64,000 nucleotides of DNA from Mycobacterium sp. (lineage in GTDB: Bacteria; Actinomycetota; Actinomycetes; Mycobacteriales; Mycobacteriaceae): positions 124,001-188,000 of the forward strand of contig JACPVR010000013.1 of assembly GCA_016197405.1 (NCBI GenBank), in the 5' to 3' direction. Below, piece after piece: positions 1-8,300 of the stretch (the stretch's first letter is position 1; the number at the start of each line of letters is the position of its first letter). Position numbers and translations under genes: made by a program. The notes under the pieces were generated by a model. The model was not told the origin of the DNA and searched no databases. It was given only the letters and a program-made list of their open reading frames with translations.

Positions 1-416
<416 letters not shown>

Positions 417-460
417 TCACCCTATCCGAGAAGACCGACGCCCGTTGCCAAGGAGCTACG

Positions 461-1102
461 TTGGCTGCACCCGACGCCCCGCCCGGCCCCCGCGCGGACC
501 TCGTCATCCTGGCATTCGGTGGTCGCCGGATCCCGCGATCGCTGTCGGCGCACCCGGTCCAGCCGGTGGGCCAGAACACCGATTCCACCGCCATCGACGA
601 TGCCACGGCGACAGCGCGCCGCATCGTCGTGCTCGGTACCCGTGCCGACCTGGCGGCGGTGCTGACCCGGCTGCTGCGTACCGACCGGCTCGGTGTCGAG
701 GTCGCCCACATCGGCCGGTGGCGCGGTGCCGCCCGGGCGCAATCTGCTGCCGCGCAGCGTGTTCCGTTGATCCGTGACGAGACCGGCCAGGTGATCGTCG
801 ACACCGCGTTCTGGTTGCCCGCCGATGACCAGCCCACCATCGAGGGTGAGGCGATCGTCGACGACACCCTGCTCTTCGACGGCCGGGCCACCGCGGTCCG
901 CATCGAGCCGCTGCCCGGACCGCCGGGCCTGCGTGCCAGTGTGCTCTCGGCGCGGATGCGTCCGGCCCGGTGGGTTTCGGGCCGGGCCGCCCAGCTGGGC
1001 ACGACGGGAGCCCGGGTGGTGCGCGACGGTCAGCCCGCGGCGCGCCCGGTGCGCCGGTCCACGTTCTACCGGCACACCGAGGGCTGGCTGCGAGTCGGCT
1101 GA
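461..1102 (+). CDS. Conserved mycobacterial protein, Rv0358-like
   Basis: This is a soluble protein of about 213 residues with no recognised catalytic motif. I start it at the TTG at 461 because AAGGAG lies five to six bases upstream; the frame stays open back to 398 but has no better ribosome site. It begins MAAPDAPPGPRADLVILAFG and contains a glycerol-kinase-like DETGQ stretch that I do not treat as diagnostic. There is no signal peptide or membrane segment. It lies divergent to purA and 28 bases upstream of the M50 protease, as Rv0358 and Rv0359 do in M. tuberculosis. The function is unknown. Confidence 0.82.
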   Translation: MAAPDAPPGPRADLVILAFGGRRIPRSLSAHPVQPVGQNTDSTAIDDATATARRIVVLGTRADLAAVLTRLLRTDRLGVEVAHIGRWRGAARAQSAAAQRVPLIRDETGQVIVDTAFWLPADDQPTIEGEAIVDDTLLFDGRATAVRIEPLPGPPGLRASVLSARMRPARWVSGRAAQLGTTGARVVRDGQPAARPVRRSTFYRHTEGWLRVG

Positions 1103-1130
1103 GTTCACGCCGATGAGCAGGTAGTTTCGT

Positions 1131-1904
1131 GTGGTGAACATCCGTCCCATCCAGCGCTCGGTGCGCCCGAGCCCGGTCTTCCTGGCGATCGTCGCCGTCA
1201 CCGTGCTCGGCGGGGTGCTGGCCTGGCTGGCCGGTGAGACCGCACGGCCGCTGGCCTACGCCGGGGTCTTCATCTTCGTCATCGCAGGCTGGGTGGTGTC
1301 GCTGTGCCTGCACGAATTCGGGCACGCCTTCACCGCGTGGCGATTCGGCGACCACGACGTCGCGGTGCGCGGTTATCTGACGCTCAACCCGCTCAAATAC
1401 TCCAATCCGGCGCTGTCGATCGTGTTGCCGCTGGTGTTCATCGCCCTCGGCGGGATCGGGCTGCCGGGCGGCGCGGTGTGGGTGCGCACCGGTTTCATGA
1501 CCAAGCGGCAGCGCACCCTGGTCAGCCTGGCCGGACCGTTCGCCAACCTGGCGCTGGCGGTGGTGCTGCTCGGCGCGAGCCGGCTGTTCTACACCGGGGG
1601 CCACTCGGTGTTCTGGGCGGGCGTGGCGTTCCTGGGGCTGCTGCAGGTGATGGCCGTGGTGCTCAACCTGCTGCCGATTCCCGGGCTGGACGGCTACGGC
1701 GCGCTGGAACCGCATCTGAGTGCGCAGACGCAGCGGGCCCTGGACGGTTTCAAGCCGTGGGGTTTCTTCATCCTGCTGATCGTGCTGATCGCGCCGCCGC
1801 TCAACGGCTGGTTCTTCGCGATCGTCTACGAGATCTTCGGGCTGCTCGGCGGGTACGGCGAACTGGCCTCGCTCGGTTTCGGGCTGACGTTGTTCTGGCG
1901 CTGA
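1131..1904 (+). CDS. Site-2-type M50 zinc metalloprotease, Rv0359-like
   Basis: This is a polytopic membrane protein of 257 residues. It belongs to the intramembrane metalloproteases that cut membrane-bound regulators or process membrane proteins. The zinc motif HEFGH lies in the second hydrophobic segment near residue 62. The second conserved M50 signature is NLLPIPGLDGYG near residue 182, where the Asp would be the third zinc ligand. Four to six hydrophobic segments are visible. Start is GTG 1131, or the adjacent GTG 1134. It lies just downstream of the Rv0358-like gene in a possible two-gene unit. The substrate is unknown; no anti-sigma factor lies beside it. Confidence 0.9.
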   Translation: MVNIRPIQRSVRPSPVFLAIVAVTVLGGVLAWLAGETARPLAYAGVFIFVIAGWVVSLCLHEFGHAFTAWRFGDHDVAVRGYLTLNPLKYSNPALSIVLPLVFIALGGIGLPGGAVWVRTGFMTKRQRTLVSLAGPFANLALAVVLLGASRLFYTGGHSVFWAGVAFLGLLQVMAVVLNLLPIPGLDGYGALEPHLSAQTQRALDGFKPWGFFILLIVLIAPPLNGWFFAIVYEIFGLLGGYGELASLGFGLTLFWR

Positions 1905-1909
1905 GCGTC

Positions 1910-1947
1910 TTGCCATATATGCGACTTTGCGCATATATTGCCCGATA
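1910..1947 (+). promoter_or_regulatory. Leaderless promoter with ArsR/SmtB-type operator for the CDF exporter
   Basis: A -35 TTGCCA (1910-1915) is followed after 18 bp by a -10 TATATT (1934-1939). The predicted start of transcription falls at A1947, the first base of the exporter's ATG. A perfect 9-bp inverted repeat, ATATATGCG (1915-1923) and CGCATATAT (1930-1938) with a 6-bp spacer, covers the spacer and the -10. AT-rich ATA...TAT palindromes of this kind are typical binding sites of metal-sensing ArsR/SmtB repressors. No arsR-like gene lies in the window, so the repressor must be encoded elsewhere. Confidence 0.75.
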
Positions 1948-2840
1948 TGGGCGCGGGACACGATCACAACCACGGTGATGCACGCGTCAGCCGGATGATC
2001 ATCGGCGCGGGCATCCTGACGGTGTTCTTCGTCCTGGAGCTCACCACCGCGCTCATGATCAACTCCATCGCCCTGCTCGCCGACGCGGGGCACATGCTCA
2101 CCGACCTGGTGGCGATGTTCATGGGGCTGACCGCGGTACTGCTGGCCCGGCACGGCCCGGCCTCACAGGCCCGCACCTACGGCTGGCACCGGGCCGAGGT
2201 CTTCACCGCGGTCGCCAACGCCGTGCTGCTGCTCGGGGTGGCGGTCTTCATCCTCTACGAGGCCTTCGAGCGGCTCGGCGGTGCGCCCGACGTGCCCGGC
2301 GTCCCGATGATCGTCGTCGCGCTGGCCGGCCTGCTCGCCAACGCCGTCGTGGTGCTGCTGCTGCGGTCCTCCTCGCAGACCAGCCTGGCGGTCAAGGGCG
2401 CCTACATGGAGGTCGTCGCCGACACCGTCGGCAGCATCGGCGTGCTGATCGCCGGCATCGTGACCGTCACCACCCGGTGGCCCTATGCCGATGTCGTCGT
2501 CGCCGTCCTGGTGGCGCTGTGGGTGCTGCCCCGGGCCATCGCGCTGGCCCGCAGCGCCTTGCGCATCCTGAGCGAATCCTCTCCCACTCATATCGACGTC
2601 GAGGAGCTGCGCACCGCGCTGGCCGCCGTCGACGGTGTCACCGGCGTACACGATCTGCACGTCTGGACCCTGGTTCCCGGCAAGGACATGGCCACCGCCC
2701 ACCTGACCAGCAGCGCCGATACCGCCAAGGTGCTCGACGATGCCCGCGCGGTGCTGGCCGCGCGCGGCCTGGCGCACGCCACCGTGCAGGTCGAGCCGCC
2801 CGACTGCGCCCCGGACTGCGAGCAGCGCACCGAGTGGTGA
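1947..2840 (+). CDS. Cation diffusion facilitator, CzcD/ZitB-like metal exporter
   Basis: This is an inner-membrane antiporter that exports divalent metal (Zn, Co, Cd or Ni type) in exchange for protons. It starts MGAGHDHNHGDARVSRMIIG, with a short His-rich N-terminus, and has six hydrophobic segments. TM2 carries the metal-site motif ADAGHMLTD (HxxxD). The matching TM5 motif reads EVVAD, with Glu where zinc exporters usually have His, so metal preference may differ. A cytoplasmic C-terminal domain with DLHVWTLVPG follows. I choose ATG 1947 rather than the in-frame TTG at 1938 because the TTG lies in the operator and the promoter predicts a leaderless mRNA. Confidence 0.93.
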   Translation: MGAGHDHNHGDARVSRMIIGAGILTVFFVLELTTALMINSIALLADAGHMLTDLVAMFMGLTAVLLARHGPASQARTYGWHRAEVFTAVANAVLLLGVAVFILYEAFERLGGAPDVPGVPMIVVALAGLLANAVVVLLLRSSSQTSLAVKGAYMEVVADTVGSIGVLIAGIVTVTTRWPYADVVVAVLVALWVLPRAIALARSALRILSESSPTHIDVEELRTALAAVDGVTGVHDLHVWTLVPGKDMATAHLTSSADTAKVLDDARAVLAARGLAHATVQVEPPDCAPDCEQRTEW

Positions 2841-2855
2841 ATCACCGGTGATCTG

Positions 2856-4574
2856 ATGCGCCCCGGATCGCGCTGGCCGATCGCCCTGCGCGCGGCCGCC
2901 AGCACCGCGATCGTCCTGGTCGCCTGTTGGGCCGCCGGTGACATCTCCGCCGGACTGATCGCCACCCTCGGCACCTTCACCGCCCGCTTCGGCTCCGGCC
3001 GGCCCTACCTCAACCGCGGTATCCAGCTCGCCGTCGTCGCGGTGGCGCTGGCCGGGGCCGTCACGCTGGGCTCGTGGGCCGCGCCCCACCCGGTCTACGG
3101 CGTGCTGGCGGTCTCGGTCGTCGCCGTCACCGCGGTGTGGTTGTGCGGCGCGCTCTCGGTCGGGCCGCCGGGGGCCTACATCTTCGTGGTGGCCTGCGCC
3201 GCCGGTGTCGGGGTGTCCTCGGCGCACCGGCCGGCCCTGCAGGTCGGCCTGCTGGTCCTGGCGGGAGGCGCCTGCGCCTGGGTGCTGCAGATGGCCGGTG
3301 CCCTGGGCGGGGTACGCAGGCCGGAGCGCACCGCGGTGACGGCGGCGGCCGCGGCCGTCGGCGATTTCATCGAGGCGCGCGGGACCGACCGGGAGACCGC
3401 GGCACGCCACCGCGCGGCGGCCTCCCTGCACCAGTCATGGAGCGTGCTGGTCAACTATCAGCCGCTGCCGGTCCGCCCGGGCAGCACGTTGTACCGGCTG
3501 CGCGCGGCGAACCACGCATTGCACGTGCTGTTCACCGATGCCATGACGGGCCCCGGCGGATCGGCGCAGGACGCCCACCGCATCGGAGCACTGGAAGCGG
3601 ACGCCGTGGCCTCGCATGACGACAACCGGGTTCCGCTGGGTCGTCCGGCGGTGGCCGATCAGCTGCGCCGGGCCGTGCGGCCCGGCGCGCACATTCGCGA
3701 GGTGATGCTGCGCGTCGCCGTCGGCATACCCGTCGCGGGTGCACTGGCCGCGGCGCTGGGCCTGACACACCCGTACTGGGCGATGGCCGCCGCGGTGCTG
3801 GTACTGCATCAGGGCAGCGACCGAACCCACACGCTGCGTCGCGGCGGCGAACGCCTGGTCGGCACCTGGATCGGGCTCGGGCTCGCCGGCGTCATCCTGC
3901 TGCTGCACCCGCAAGGGCTGTGGCTGGCGCTGATCCTGACCCTGCTGCAGCTCACCATCGAACTGTTGGTGACCCGAAACTATGCCCTCGCAAGCGTTTT
4001 CATCACCGCCACAGCCCTGACCATCTCCTCGGCCAGCCACCCGGTGGACGTCGGCGAGGTCCTGCTGGCCCGCGGCGCGGACACGCTGATCGGCTGCGCG
4101 GTCGGCGTCGCGGTCTATCTCGTGGCGGTGCGCTTTCAGGAGACCACCCGACTGCCGACGGCGATCGCGGCGGTACTCGACGCCGTCGCCGACACCTGCG
4201 AACAGGTCGCGGCCGATCACTCGATGACGCTGGCGGCGCGCACCGCACGGCGCGAACTGCAGGTGGCGACGCTGGCGATGCGGGAGGCCGAGGAGGCCGC
4301 GCAATCCGGCTCGGCGGCGCAGCGTGCCACCGCGCAACGATTGGCGACCACCACGATGGCCGCCGAGCACATCGCCTACCGGACGCTGTCGGCCTGCTGG
4401 GCAATGGAACACGATGCCGCGACAAGCCCGTTCGGCGCCGGCGCCGTCGAATATCCGCGCGGGCTGCGCGCACTGGCCGATGCGGTACGACGCGGCACGG
4501 CTCCCCCGCCGGTCGACGCTGCGGTGCCGTTCCTGCGCGCCGACCTCACCGAGTTACGGGAGTCGCTCGGTTAA
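2856..4574 (+). CDS. FUSC-family membrane protein (aromatic-acid exporter-like)
   Basis: This is a membrane protein of 572 residues with two hydrophobic blocks, at about residues 10-150 and 290-430, each followed by a soluble stretch. This is the layout of FUSC/YccS-like proteins linked to fusaric acid or aromatic carboxylate efflux. The second block holds HPYWAMAAAVLVLHQGSDR, typical of the family. It starts 15 bases after the CDF exporter, so the two may be co-transcribed from the metal-responsive promoter. Its stop overlaps the converging DUF3151 gene by four bases inside a 14-bp palindrome (4566-4579). The substrate is not predictable. Confidence 0.8.
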   Translation: MRPGSRWPIALRAAASTAIVLVACWAAGDISAGLIATLGTFTARFGSGRPYLNRGIQLAVVAVALAGAVTLGSWAAPHPVYGVLAVSVVAVTAVWLCGALSVGPPGAYIFVVACAAGVGVSSAHRPALQVGLLVLAGGACAWVLQMAGALGGVRRPERTAVTAAAAAVGDFIEARGTDRETAARHRAAASLHQSWSVLVNYQPLPVRPGSTLYRLRAANHALHVLFTDAMTGPGGSAQDAHRIGALEADAVASHDDNRVPLGRPAVADQLRRAVRPGAHIREVMLRVAVGIPVAGALAAALGLTHPYWAMAAAVLVLHQGSDRTHTLRRGGERLVGTWIGLGLAGVILLLHPQGLWLALILTLLQLTIELLVTRNYALASVFITATALTISSASHPVDVGEVLLARGADTLIGCAVGVAVYLVAVRFQETTRLPTAIAAVLDAVADTCEQVAADHSMTLAARTARRELQVATLAMREAEEAAQSGSAAQRATAQRLATTTMAAEHIAYRTLSACWAMEHDAATSPFGAGAVEYPRGLRALADAVRRGTAPPPVDAAVPFLRADLTELRESLG

Positions 4575-4987
4575 CCGAGTCCCAGTTCTGCGCGGGCCGC
4601 CGGATCGCAATCGTCGAGCAGGTCGAGGCAGCGCTGAAATTCGTCGGTCTCACCGATGGCGTCGGCGGCGCGCGCCAGGGCGCCCACGCAGCGCAGGAAA
4701 CCCTGATTGGGCTCGTGTGCGAACGGCACCGGGCCGAAACCCTTCCAGCCGTTGCGGCGCAACTGATCCAGACCGCGGTGATAACCGGTGCGGGCGTAGG
4801 CGTAGGCGGTCACCGCTTTGTCGTCGTCGAGGGCCTGTTCGGCCAGTGTCGCCCAGGCCACCGAGGCCGACGGGTGCGCGGCGGCCACGACGGTCGCCTT
4901 CTCCCCTGCCAGCAGTGCGGCCTCGGCCTCTTCGTCACCGGGAAGCAGTACCGGATCCGGCCCCAGCAGATCACCCATCCGTGTCAT
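4571..4987 (-). CDS. DUF3151 protein, Rv0360c-like
   Basis: This is a soluble protein of about 138 residues, conserved in actinobacteria. I place the start at ATG 4987 (MTRMGDLLGPDPVLLPG); nine further upstream codons are open but look non-coding. The core reads ASVAWATLAEQALDDDK and AYAYARTGYHRGLDQLRRNG, helical and resembling a TPR-like repeat. There is no catalytic motif. It ends by overlapping the FUSC gene on the opposite strand. M. tuberculosis has its homologue between the same backbone genes. The function is unknown. Confidence 0.85.
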   Translation of the reverse strand: MTRMGDLLGPDPVLLPGDEEAEAALLAGEKATVVAAAHPSASVAWATLAEQALDDDKAVTAYAYARTGYHRGLDQLRRNGWKGFGPVPFAHEPNQGFLRCVGALARAADAIGETDEFQRCLDLLDDCDPAARAELGLG

Positions 4988-5048
4988 GGCGACCATTGTG
5001 CCGTGCCGTCCCAATCGAAGAACCGCCGCCCGCGCCGCTGTGGATGAT

Positions 5049-5175
5049 TCGTCGACTCGGTGGAGTTGAATCGCTCGCTCCTCACCACCTCGTTCCTCGG
5101 TGGCTTGTCGACTCGCTAGAGTCCAATCGCTCGCTCCTCACCACCTCGTTCCTCGGTGGCTCGTCGACTCGCTAG
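5049..5175. repeat. Intergenic 56-bp tandem repeat, about 2.3 copies
   Basis: Units run 5049-5104, 5105-5160 and a partial third copy at 5161-5175. The copies share a 51-bp core (5069-5119 and 5125-5175) that is nearly identical. Each full unit contains CCACC-N9-GGTGG, a small hairpin. The array fills the gap between the divergent DUF3151 gene and the Rv0361-like gene, ending 40 bases before the latter's start, so it probably overlaps the promoter region. Confidence 0.85.
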
Positions 5176-5214
5176 GCTCGCAGGCAGCCGATCTACGGGA
5201 GGACACCACCACCG

Positions 5215-5997
5215 ATGTCGACCCCACAGGGACCCGACCGCGAGTCCGGTGACGCGCGGGACGCCGAACCCGACACCGTCGCCGCCGATGCCGCGGCAGA
5301 ACCAGCCACCGAGGTGTTCAGCGCAACCGACGCCGACGGATCCGATACACCCAAGGTCGTCGCGGGCGAGCGGCGATTCACCGCACCGTCGGGTTTCGAT
5401 GCCGGCTCGACGCAGATCATCGGCCGGGCCGCACCGGAGCCCGCGACCGAAATCATCGATATCGGCACCGGACCTATCGACACCTCGAAAGTCGCTTCCC
5501 CGCAAGCCATTCCGCCCCGCGGCGATGTGCCGAAGATCCCCAAGCCGCCACGCCGGGGCAGCTGGGGCTGGGTCATCGCGGTGATCCTGGTGATCGCCGC
5601 ACTGGTTGCCGTGGCGATTCTGGGCACCATGCTGCTCAGCCGCGACAGCACCCCTGCGGCCTCCAAGGAGGACCAGGTGCGCAGCACGATCGAAGGTTTC
5701 GACACCGCGATCCAGAAGGGTGATCTGGCCACCCTGCGCTCGATCACCTGCGGGGAGACCGCAGACAGCTACAACAAATACGACGAACGGCAGTGGTCGG
5801 ACATCCATGCCAGGGTGGCCGCCGCCAAGCAGTACCCAGTTGTCGCGAGCGTCGACGAGGTGGTCGTCAACGGTGAGCACGCCGAGGCCAACGTGACGTC
5901 GTTCATGGCCTTCGACCCGGCGACCCGTTCGACCCGCAGCTTCGACCTGGAGTTCCGCGACGAGCAGTGGAAGATCTGCCAGGCCCCCGGCAGCTAG
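5215..5997 (+). CDS. Single-pass membrane protein, Rv0361-like
   Basis: This protein of 260 residues has an acidic, low-complexity N-terminal half rich in Ala, Pro, Asp and Thr. One membrane segment follows at about residues 117-141 (WGWVIAVILVIAALVAVAIL). A C-terminal domain of about 100 residues, with DQVRSTIEGFDTAIQKGDLA, resembles the NTF2-like DUF4878-type domains found outside the membrane in mycobacteria. The predicted topology is N-terminus inside, domain outside. A good AGGAGG-like site precedes ATG 5215. It converges with fba, with a strong hairpin between them. The function is unknown. Confidence 0.85.
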   Translation: MSTPQGPDRESGDARDAEPDTVAADAAAEPATEVFSATDADGSDTPKVVAGERRFTAPSGFDAGSTQIIGRAAPEPATEIIDIGTGPIDTSKVASPQAIPPRGDVPKIPKPPRRGSWGWVIAVILVIAALVAVAILGTMLLSRDSTPAASKEDQVRSTIEGFDTAIQKGDLATLRSITCGETADSYNKYDERQWSDIHARVAAAKQYPVVASVDEVVVNGEHAEANVTSFMAFDPATRSTRSFDLEFRDEQWKICQAPGS

Positions 5998-6010
5998 CCC
6001 ACCTCCCCGC

Positions 6011-6068
6011 CGAGCAGACGTAAACGACCCCCTTTTCCGCGGAAAAGGGGGTCGTTTGTGTCTGCTCG
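6011..6068. terminator. Bidirectional hairpin terminator between convergent genes
   Basis: A near-perfect 58-bp inverted repeat. The inner arms are 6022-6038 and 6041-6057 (CGACCCCCTTTTCC against GGAAAAGGGGGTCG). The outer 9-bp arms are 6011-6019 and 6060-6068 (CGAGCAGAC/GTCTGCTCG). It separates the Rv0361-like gene from fba and probably stops transcription from both sides. A close copy lies at 25281-25338. Confidence 0.85.
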
Positions 6069-6075
6069 TGCCTGG

Positions 6076-7113
6076 CTAGCCGGCGGAGACACTCCGGCCG
6101 GCGCTGTGCAGGTCATTGCAGGCCTCGACAACGCGCTCCGACATCCCGGCCTCGGCCTTCTTCAGGTAGCTGCGCGGGTCGTAGACCTTCTTGTTGCCGA
6201 CTTCCCCGTCGACCTTCAACACCCCGTCGTAATTGGTGAACATGTGCCCGACCAGCGGACGGGTGAACGCGTACTGGGTGTCGGTGTCGACGTTCATCTT
6301 CACCACGCCGTACTTCAGCGAGTCCTCGATCTCGGACTTCAGCGAGCCCGACCCGCCGTGGAAGACGAAGTCGAAGGGCTTGGAGCCCTCCGGCAGGCCC
6401 AGCTTGGCGGAGGCGACGCGCTGCCCCTCGGCCAGCACCTCGGGCTTGAGCTTGACGTTGCCGGGCTTGTACACACCGTGCACGTTGCCGAACGTCGCGG
6501 CAAGCAGGTACTTGCCGTGCTCGCCTGCGCCGAGCGCATCGATGGTCTTCTCGAAGTCCTCGGCCGTGGTGTAGAGCTTGTCGTTGATCTCGGCTTCGAC
6601 ACCGTCTTCTTCGCCACCGACGACGCCGATCTCGACCTCGAGGATGATCTTGGCGGCGGCCGCCAGCTTCAGCAGCTCCTGGCCGATCTCCAGGTTTTCG
6701 TCGATCGGCACCGCCGAGCCGTCCCACATGTGCGACTGGAACAACGGGTTCTGTCCCTTGGCGACGCGTTCGGCGGAGATGGCCAGCAACGGGCGCACGT
6801 AGGTGTCGAGCTTGTCCTTGGGGCAGTGGTCGGTGTGCAGCGCGACGGTGATGTCGTACTTCGCGGCGATGACGTGCGCGAACTCGGCCAGCGCGACGGC
6901 GCCGGTCACCATGTCCTTGACGCCCAGACCGGATCCGAATTCGGCGCCACCGGTGGAGAACTGGATGATGCCGTCAGAGCCCGCGTCGGCGAAACCCTTG
7001 ATGGCGGCGTTGATGCTCTCCGAACCCACACAGTTGATGGCCGGGAAGGCGAAGGAGTGCTCCTTGGCACGGCCCAGCATCTCGGCGTAGACCTCGGGCG
7101 TGGCGATGGGCAT
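6076..7113 (-). CDS. fba: Class II fructose-1,6-bisphosphate aldolase
   Basis: This is the zinc-dependent glycolytic and gluconeogenic aldolase that splits fructose 1,6-bisphosphate into DHAP and glyceraldehyde 3-phosphate. It has 345 residues and begins MPIATPEVYAEMLG, with AAGGAG just upstream of ATG 7113. The metal-site segment ALHTDHCPK and the VFHGGSGS phosphate-binding loop are both present, as is GNVHGVYKPG. Class II enzymes are the essential aldolases of mycobacteria. It follows the alcohol dehydrogenase gene by 78 bases on the same strand and may have its own promoter there. Confidence 0.97.
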   Translation of the reverse strand: MPIATPEVYAEMLGRAKEHSFAFPAINCVGSESINAAIKGFADAGSDGIIQFSTGGAEFGSGLGVKDMVTGAVALAEFAHVIAAKYDITVALHTDHCPKDKLDTYVRPLLAISAERVAKGQNPLFQSHMWDGSAVPIDENLEIGQELLKLAAAAKIILEVEIGVVGGEEDGVEAEINDKLYTTAEDFEKTIDALGAGEHGKYLLAATFGNVHGVYKPGNVKLKPEVLAEGQRVASAKLGLPEGSKPFDFVFHGGSGSLKSEIEDSLKYGVVKMNVDTDTQYAFTRPLVGHMFTNYDGVLKVDGEVGNKKVYDPRSYLKKAEAGMSERVVEACNDLHSAGRSVSAG

Positions 7114-7191
7114 GGGATTCTCCTTATGCGTTCCAGCTGCTGGCGTCGGTGTGCAGTATCTCAATAACCGTAGCGGCGTGATACCCGAGGG

Positions 7192-8205
7192 CTAGACGGT
7201 GAGCACCATCCGGTATCGGGCCTTGCCGGTGTCCATCGCCTCGAAGGCCGCGGCGGCCTCGGCGAGCGGCCTTTCCTCGACCATCGCCCGCACGCCGGAC
7301 AGCATCGCGAAGTGCATCGTCTCCTCGACATCTCGTGAGGTTCCCGACGGGTGCCCGGTCACCGACAACCCCGAGTTGATCAGGTCCAGTGGGCTGATCG
7401 GCAGGTTCTCCGGCGTGACGCCGATGGCGACCAGTTCGCCTTCCGGGCCGAGTCCGGCGACGGTGGCGGCCATGGCGGCGGCGTTGTTGGCCGTGGCCAG
7501 CACGACGGCGGCGCCGCCGAGCTTCTTGAGCTCCGCGGCGACGTCCTGCGCGGTGGAGTCGATGTAGTGATGTGCACCCAGCGTCGCGGCCTCTTCGGCC
7601 TTGCCGGTCCCGCGGGCGATGGCGACGGTCTCGAAGCCCATGGCGCGCGACCACTGGACACCCAGGTGACCTAGGCCGCCGACGCCGAGGACCGCGACCA
7701 GGTCACCGGCCTTGGCGCGGGTCTTGCGCAGTCCGTTGAACGTCGTGACGCCCGCGCAACCCATCGGCGCGGCATCGACGAAGGACAGTCCGTCGGGGAT
7801 GCGTGCGAGCGCGGTGGCCGGCGCCGTCACCGACTCGGCGTATCCGCCCGGGTACTGCCAGCTGGGGACCTGCATACGTTCGCACTGCATGAAATGGCCG
7901 CTCCGACAGGGGATACAGCGGTTGCAATTACCGCCGAACCAGCCAACCGCGACGCGATCGCCGACCGCGAAATCTTCGACGCCATCGCCCACCTCGGCGA
8001 CGGATCCGGCGATCTCGTGGCCCAGGGTGAGCGGCCACTGAAGGCCCGGGAAGTGCCCGGCGTGGAATTCACGGTCGGTGCCGCACACCCCACAGGCGGC
8101 GACGGCGATGCGGACATGCCCGAACGGCGGGCTGGTGGTGTCCACATCGGCGATCTGCAGGGCTCCGCCGGCTTCGGCCACGTGAACGGCTTTGTGAGTG
8201 GGCAT
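7192..8205 (-). CDS. Zinc-dependent alcohol dehydrogenase (AdhP/AdhT-like)
   Basis: This medium-chain dehydrogenase of 337 residues oxidises alcohols or reduces aldehydes with NAD(P). The catalytic zinc ligands are visible as CGVCGTD, GHEIAG and the Cys in APMGCAG. The structural zinc loop has four Cys in GGNCNRCIPCRSGHFMQCER. The Rossmann motif is VLGVGGLGHLG near residue 170. The protein starts MPTHKAVHVAEAGG at ATG 8205. It diverges from the DedA gene by about 95 bases. The substrate cannot be told from sequence. Confidence 0.9.
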   Translation of the reverse strand: MPTHKAVHVAEAGGALQIADVDTTSPPFGHVRIAVAACGVCGTDREFHAGHFPGLQWPLTLGHEIAGSVAEVGDGVEDFAVGDRVAVGWFGGNCNRCIPCRSGHFMQCERMQVPSWQYPGGYAESVTAPATALARIPDGLSFVDAAPMGCAGVTTFNGLRKTRAKAGDLVAVLGVGGLGHLGVQWSRAMGFETVAIARGTGKAEEAATLGAHHYIDSTAQDVAAELKKLGGAAVVLATANNAAAMAATVAGLGPEGELVAIGVTPENLPISPLDLINSGLSVTGHPSGTSRDVEETMHFAMLSGVRAMVEERPLAEAAAAFEAMDTGKARYRMVLTV

Positions 8206-8300
8206 GCATCGAGCCTAGGACCTCCCCGCGGAGCCGGCTCGGACTCCGCGGGATTGCGGCTGGGCGGGCTCACAGCCAGGCCCCGGTATCTTTGACAGCC

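Noticed and set aside
504..4473. Long open frames on the opposite strand (504-2153, 2163-3431, 3435-4412)
   Set aside because: They lie antisense to well-supported genes, read as Arg/Gly/His/Gln-rich sequence with no family features, and are typical third-position GC shadows.
4566..4579. 14-bp palindrome CTCGGTTAACCGAG as an operator
   Set aside because: It lies across the two overlapping stop codons of converging genes, where a regulator site is unlikely; it may help termination.
5049..5175. Possible CRISPR array
   Set aside because: The units are directly tandem with no spacers of unique sequence and there are no cas genes; it is an ordinary tandem repeat.
6058..7167. A 369-codon open frame antisense to fba
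   Set aside because: fba has clear motifs and a ribosome site; the opposite frame is a repetitive Val/Leu/Gly/Asp shadow.
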